A stretch of DNA of 64,000 nt. Source: JAYYZW01 sp965217605. GTDB lineage: Bacteria > Pseudomonadota > Gammaproteobacteria > Ga0077536. The notes under the pieces are model-generated. The model worked only from the letters and a program-made list of their open reading frames with translations. It was not told where the DNA came from and did not search any database. Positions 60,869-64,000 of the stretch are shown here, piece by piece. The first letter of the stretch is position 1. The number at the start of each line of letters is the position of its first letter. Both the position numbers and the translations under genes were made by a program. The stretch spans positions 186,001 to 250,000 of the forward strand of contig CBDCJB010000004.1 of assembly GCA_965217605.1 (NCBI GenBank), in the 5' to 3' direction.

Positions 60869-61471
60869 GTGACGACATTGGATCCCATCGAGCGAATTCG
60901 GAAGATTTTCGATGAAAGCATTGCGGTCAAAACGCTGTGCGTCGATGCTTTAAGCCCCAAAATTGCCGATGCCGGTGCATGCATCGCCAATGGCATACTG
61001 AACAGCGGAAAGGTTCTGACTTGCGGTAACGGTGGATCTGCAGCCGACGCCCAGCACTTTTCCTCGGAGATGCTCAACAGATTCGAGCGCGAGCGTCCCG
61101 GATTACCGGCCCTAGCCTTGACCGTGGATGCGTCGACGGTGACGTCAATCGCAAATGACTACCAGTTTGCGGATGTATTCGCGAAGCAGATCCGTGCGCT
61201 CGGCCAGCCGGGTGACGTGTTGCTCGCGTTTTCAACCAGCGGCGGCTCGCACAACATCGTCAATGCCGTCGACGCCGCGCATGAGCAGGATATGCGTGTG
61301 ATACTGGTCAGCGGCAGAGATGGTGGTCAGGCGGGTAAGAGCCTCACCGACGATGATATCGAACTGCGGGTACCGAGTTCTTCGACGGCTCGAATTCAGG
61401 AATCGCATTTAATTATCATTCATTGCCTGTGCGATTTGATCGATTGTCATTTGTTGGGACAGGATGGATAG
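60869..61471 (+). CDS. gmhA: SIS-domain phosphoheptose isomerase GmhA / DiaA homologue
   Basis: A 200-residue SIS-domain protein. CGNGGSAADAQHFSSEMLNRF carries the sugar-phosphate loop and catalytic glutamate. LLAFSTSGGSHNIVNAVDAA follows, and RIQESHLIIIHCLCDLID carries the glutamine/histidine pair of GmhA. By position it equals E. coli diaA, whose product binds DnaA, but the retained catalytic residues suggest that it may still isomerise sedoheptulose-7-phosphate for LPS heptose. The start is GTG at 60869. Confidence 0.9.
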   Translation: MTTLDPIERIRKIFDESIAVKTLCVDALSPKIADAGACIANGILNSGKVLTCGNGGSAADAQHFSSEMLNRFERERPGLPALALTVDASTVTSIANDYQFADVFAKQIRALGQPGDVLLAFSTSGGSHNIVNAVDAAHEQDMRVILVSGRDGGQAGKSLTDDDIELRVPSSSTARIQESHLIIIHCLCDLIDCHLLGQDG

Positions 61472-62068
61472 ATGAGTCGAGTAAATGATCTCGCATTGCT
61501 AAACCTGCGGCCGCTCGTGTTGATCGCCGCTGCACTGCTGCTGATTACGGGATGCGCCGGCGTGGCCATCGGCGGGGCGGCCACGACCGCCGTCGTCCAC
61601 CAAGATGCGAGAACTACAGGCACGTTTGTGGAGGATCAGGTGATAGAATTAAAGGCACTTAAGGCGCTGCGCGAAGACCTCGCGGTCAAAGAGCAGACAC
61701 ATGTCGCGGTGACGAGCTACAACCAGGCCGTGTTACTGACTGGACAGGCGCCGACTGAAGATCTACGCGCCCGTGCGATACAAATCGTGTCGAACATAGA
61801 AAAAGTACGGCACATCCACAATGAAATCGCCATTTCAGCACCGAGTTCCATGATGTCACGCACAAACGACAGCGTGTTGACCACCAAGGTCAAATCCAAG
61901 CTGTTCGCGTCCAAGGAGTTGAGCGGCATGCGGATCAAAGTCGTCAGCGAAGCCGGGACCGTCTATTTAATGGGGTTGGTATCGGATGACGTAGGCGATA
62001 CCGCAGCACAGATCGCGAGTACGACCGGGGGAGTGCAGAGAGTCGTTAAGCTCTTCGAATCAAAATGA
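61472..62068 (+). CDS. BON-domain lipoprotein (DolP/YraP-like)
   Basis: A 198-residue outer-membrane lipoprotein. A signal peptide ends in LLITGCAG with a lipidated cysteine. Two BON domains follow (about 60-130 and 135-195: HVAVTSYNQAVLLTGQAPTE and GMRIKVVSEAGTVYLMGLVS). E. coli DolP binds anionic lipids at the division site and supports envelope integrity. It starts right after gmhA. Confidence 0.93.
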   Translation: MSRVNDLALLNLRPLVLIAAALLLITGCAGVAIGGAATTAVVHQDARTTGTFVEDQVIELKALKALREDLAVKEQTHVAVTSYNQAVLLTGQAPTEDLRARAIQIVSNIEKVRHIHNEIAISAPSSMMSRTNDSVLTTKVKSKLFASKELSGMRIKVVSEAGTVYLMGLVSDDVGDTAAQIASTTGGVQRVVKLFESK

Positions 62069-62080
62069 CTGATTATTGAC

Positions 62081-62111
62081 CCCGGATTTCGCTACGCTGC
62101 ATCCGCGCTAC
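62081..62111. repeat. Single arm of inverted-repeat family A
   Basis: CCCGGATTTCGCTACGCTGC and the bases after it match the 31-base arm at 4132 at 27 of 31 positions, without the partner arm. It lies between the convergent BON gene and sspB. Likely a decayed copy. Confidence 0.7.
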
Positions 62112-62114
62112 GGC

Positions 62115-62549
62115 CTACTTTACGACCGTTAAATGCGGTGCGCCGCGTTTGGGACGCGCCGGTTCTTTTTCGGGCTCATCCGCTTCCGATTGCGCGCCGT
62201 CATTGCGTTCTTCGGGCGCTTCCACCTGTTCAGATCCCTCGCCTGGCTCGCCCAAGAAGATACCTTGACCATTCTCGCGTGCGTAAATGGCCTGAACGGC
62301 GTCGACTGGCACGGATATGTCATACGATTTCCCGCTGAACCGCGCGCTGAATACGATCAATTCGTTTCCGAGATCGAAATCGCGAACCGCGCTCGGAGAT
62401 ACATTCAAAACGATCACCCCGTCTTCAATGTATTGTTGTGGAACCCGTACCTGTTCATCCTTGACCTCGACCAGCAGGTGCGGTGTTTGTTGATTATCGA
62501 CTATCCATTCATAGATAGCGCGGATGAGGTAGGGTCTGGTCGATGTCAT
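62115..62549 (-). CDS. sspB: ClpXP protease specificity-enhancing factor SspB
   Basis: A 144-residue adaptor that delivers ssrA-tagged proteins to ClpXP. TSTRPYLIRAIYEWIVDNQQ is the family N-terminus; VVNVSPSAVR-like VLNVSPSAVRDFDLGNELI and ARFSGKSYDISVPVDAVQAI form the substrate groove. An acidic linker leads to the ClpX-binding tail ending GAPHLTVVK. The ATG at 62549 is preferred over an upstream extension. It follows sspA by 11 bases. Confidence 0.95.
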   Translation of the reverse strand: MTSTRPYLIRAIYEWIVDNQQTPHLLVEVKDEQVRVPQQYIEDGVIVLNVSPSAVRDFDLGNELIVFSARFSGKSYDISVPVDAVQAIYARENGQGIFLGEPGEGSEQVEAPEERNDGAQSEADEPEKEPARPKRGAPHLTVVK

Positions 62550-62560
62550 GAACGGCCGGC

Positions 62561-63184
62561 TCAGCGCATCTCTTGCTCGAGCGGTGAAAGGCTGTTCTGA
62601 AAAGCGGCCCGATCGAACAGTTTGTCCGAATACTTCACCAGCGGCTTCGCTTGCGCCGTGAGCTTGACGCCATAATGGGGCAGACGCCACAACAGCGGCG
62701 CCATGGACAGGTCAACCAGCGAGAATTCTTCGGACATGAAGAACGGATACTGAGAAAAAATGGGCGCCAAGGCCATCAGATTATCGCGTAATGATTTCCG
62801 GGAATTCGCAGCGGCGATGTCGTTATCGCCTTCGAGGTCGAGGGCCAATGTAAATAAATCGCGGACGATGCGAAAGCGAAACTGCCGGTTGTTGGCGCGC
62901 GATACAGGATCGACCGGCATTAAAGGTGGGTGCGGATAACGTTCATCGAGGTATTCCATCATGATCTGCGCGTCGTATAAGACGAGATCACGGTCGATCA
63001 ACGTAAGCAAGGTGTCGTATGGATTCAAATCATTGAGATCTTCGGGTTTATTTTCTTCATCAACGAAATTGATCTCGACGTTGATGCCTTTTTCCATTAG
63101 AACCAGTCGTACACCGTGACCGACCGGATCACTTTCGTGTGCGTAAAGCGTCATTACGGACCGTTTGTTCGCCAGTGCTTTCAT
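62561..63184 (-). CDS. sspA: Stringent starvation protein A SspA
   Basis: A 207-residue glutathione-S-transferase-fold protein that binds RNA polymerase. SVMTLYAHESDPVGHGVRLV, NDLNPYDTLLTLIDRDLVLY, IMMEYLDERYPHPPLMPVDP and the C-terminal helical domain are all clear. In E. coli SspA acts with phage and stress regulation. Location after petC and before sspB is conserved. Confidence 0.96.
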   Translation of the reverse strand: MKALANKRSVMTLYAHESDPVGHGVRLVLMEKGINVEINFVDEENKPEDLNDLNPYDTLLTLIDRDLVLYDAQIMMEYLDERYPHPPLMPVDPVSRANNRQFRFRIVRDLFTLALDLEGDNDIAAANSRKSLRDNLMALAPIFSQYPFFMSEEFSLVDLSMAPLLWRLPHYGVKLTAQAKPLVKYSDKLFDRAAFQNSLSPLEQEMR

Positions 63185-63185
63185 G

Positions 63186-63917
63186 TCAGTGTACGTCTTT
63201 CCAATATTCCCGCTTCAACATGTATGTGACCAGCAGCAAAACGAGAAGAAAGGCGATGGTCCAAAATCCAACTTTATAACGCACGAGTTTAGCAGGCTCT
63301 CCTACGTAGACGAGAAAACTCACCAGGTCGCGTGCGACCCGTTCGTACCCTGCTGAATCCAATTCCCCTGCAATCGCCATTTCCAACGGCGCGCCGTGGG
63401 CGCCGCCAGCATCGTCTGGCGACTCCACTATACGTTGAAGCCCTTGTAGCTCCCACAACACGTGCGGCATCGCGGTGTCCGGAAAATAGAGATTATTCAC
63501 CCCCGTCGGGCGGCTTTCATCGAGGTGAAATCCCTGCAAATACGAGTAGAGCCAATCGGCGCCGCGCGAACGTGCGATAACCGACAGATCCGGCGGTGCC
63601 ACGCCGAACCATTGCTCTGCATCCTGCGGTTTCATCGCGGCGGTCATGGTGTTTCCGATCTTGTCGGTGCCGAACATCAGATTTTCGAGAACTAAGTCCT
63701 CACTGAGATCGAGATCTTCCACCAGACGGTTGTAACGCATGTACTGCGCTGAATGACAACTCAAGCAGTAGTTTACGAATGTTCGAGCCCCACGCTGTAG
63801 AGACGCTTTGTTGCCCAAGGTTACATTGGCATCCATCAGGACCGGGCCATGGCCGCCTGCCGCGAACGCGAAATGGCCGCAGATCCACAGAGCCAACGCG
63901 CATACGATGCGCTTCAT
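63186..63917 (-). CDS. petC: Ubiquinol-cytochrome c reductase, cytochrome c1 subunit
   Basis: A 243-residue c-type cytochrome of complex III. A signal peptide (RIVCALALWICGHFAFA), the haem motif CLSCH near residue 55 followed by SAQYMRYNRL, a methionine ligand region AMPHVLWELQGLQ, and one C-terminal anchor (VGFWTIAFLLVLLLVTYMLK). The ATG at 63917 shares one base with the TGA of the upstream cytochrome b gene. An in-frame TTG precedes it. Confidence 0.95.
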   Translation of the reverse strand: MKRIVCALALWICGHFAFAAGGHGPVLMDANVTLGNKASLQRGARTFVNYCLSCHSAQYMRYNRLVEDLDLSEDLVLENLMFGTDKIGNTMTAAMKPQDAEQWFGVAPPDLSVIARSRGADWLYSYLQGFHLDESRPTGVNNLYFPDTAMPHVLWELQGLQRIVESPDDAGGAHGAPLEMAIAGELDSAGYERVARDLVSFLVYVGEPAKLVRYKVGFWTIAFLLVLLLVTYMLKREYWKDVH

Positions 63918-64000
63918 CAACTCGTCACCCGCTCCGGAACCGGTTTGTTTTTATCCCACTTGGTGTAGAACGGCATTAATAGAAAAAAGGCGAAATAGAC
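63917..64000 (-). CDS. petB: Cytochrome b subunit of complex III (partial, 3' end only)
   Basis: The last 27 codons of a frame that enters from beyond the window. The visible tail YFAFFLLMPFYTKWDKNKPV is typical of the C-terminus of bacterial cytochrome b in the bc1 complex. It runs directly into petC with a one-base overlap, matching the petA-petB-petC order. Confidence 0.85.
   Translation of the reverse strand, partial: VYFAFFLLMPFYTKWDKNKPVPERVTS

Overview
The window is a chromosomal segment of a gammaproteobacterium of moderately high GC. No rRNA or tRNA gene fixes the taxon more closely. The assignment rests on conserved gene order seen in this class: hda-permease-DUF2066-purM, bamD/rluD-pgeF-clpB, pilB-pilC-pilD-coaE-zapD, the full dcw cluster ending in lpxC with DUF721-M23-secA-argJ beyond it, rsmI/lpoA-yraN-gmhA-BON, and petABC-sspA-sspB. 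Much of the order resembles Pseudomonas (pilSR close to bamD-rluD-pgeF-clpB), but pilA is separated from pilBCD, and sucCD-nadE lies between pilSR and bamD.

Layout. 1-5.3 kb: yihY (cut by the window edge), an ArsC-like reductase, hda, a PerM/AI-2E permease, a DUF2066 protein and purM. 5.3-7.9 kb: trmJ, suhB and a polyprenol-phosphate-type GT2 glycosyltransferase. 7.9-15.5 kb: a type IV pilin locus on the minus strand, reading PP0621-like protein, pilS, pilR, a sigma-54 promoter, pilA, a terminator, then two tandem polytopic GT-C-like proteins with TPR-like tails. 15.7-15.9 kb: a MITE-like element with 23-bp perfect terminal inverted repeats. 15.9-19.6 kb: sucC-sucD-nadE. 19.6-26.4 kb: bamD, rluD-pgeF, a glutamate-dehydrogenase-family gene, and clpB behind a sigma-32-like promoter. 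26.5-31.9 kb: pilB-pilC-pilD-coaE-zapD. 31.9-38.3 kb: Nudix-ThiE fusion, argJ, secA, M23 peptidase, and DUF721 on the other strand. 38.4-57.0 kb: lpxC, ftsZ, ftsA, ftsQ, ddl, murB, murC, murG, ftsW, murD, mraY, murF, murE, ftsI, ftsL, rsmH, mraZ, transcribed as a tightly packed minus-strand unit from a clear promoter with three MraZ-type repeats. 57.3-57.7 kb: RNase P RNA. 57.7-64 kb: rsmI, lpoA-yraN-gmhA-BON lipoprotein, sspB-sspA, and cytochrome bc1 genes running off the edge.

How the genes work together. Most of the window is envelope growth and division: peptidoglycan precursor synthesis and divisome (dcw), lipid A commitment (lpxC), Sec export (secA), beta-barrel assembly (bamD), PBP activation (lpoA) and a BON lipoprotein. 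A second theme is the type IV pilus: assembly ATPase, platform protein and prepilin peptidase, plus major pilin under PilSR/RpoN control. The most unusual part is the pair of TMTC-like (eukaryotic O-mannosyltransferase-like) GT-C proteins directly downstream of pilA, converging on a Dol-P-Man-synthase-like GT2. I infer a lipid-linked pilin O-glycosylation module.

No CRISPR array, tRNA, prophage or intact insertion sequence was recognised. Short dispersed palindromes (two families) sit mainly at gene ends.
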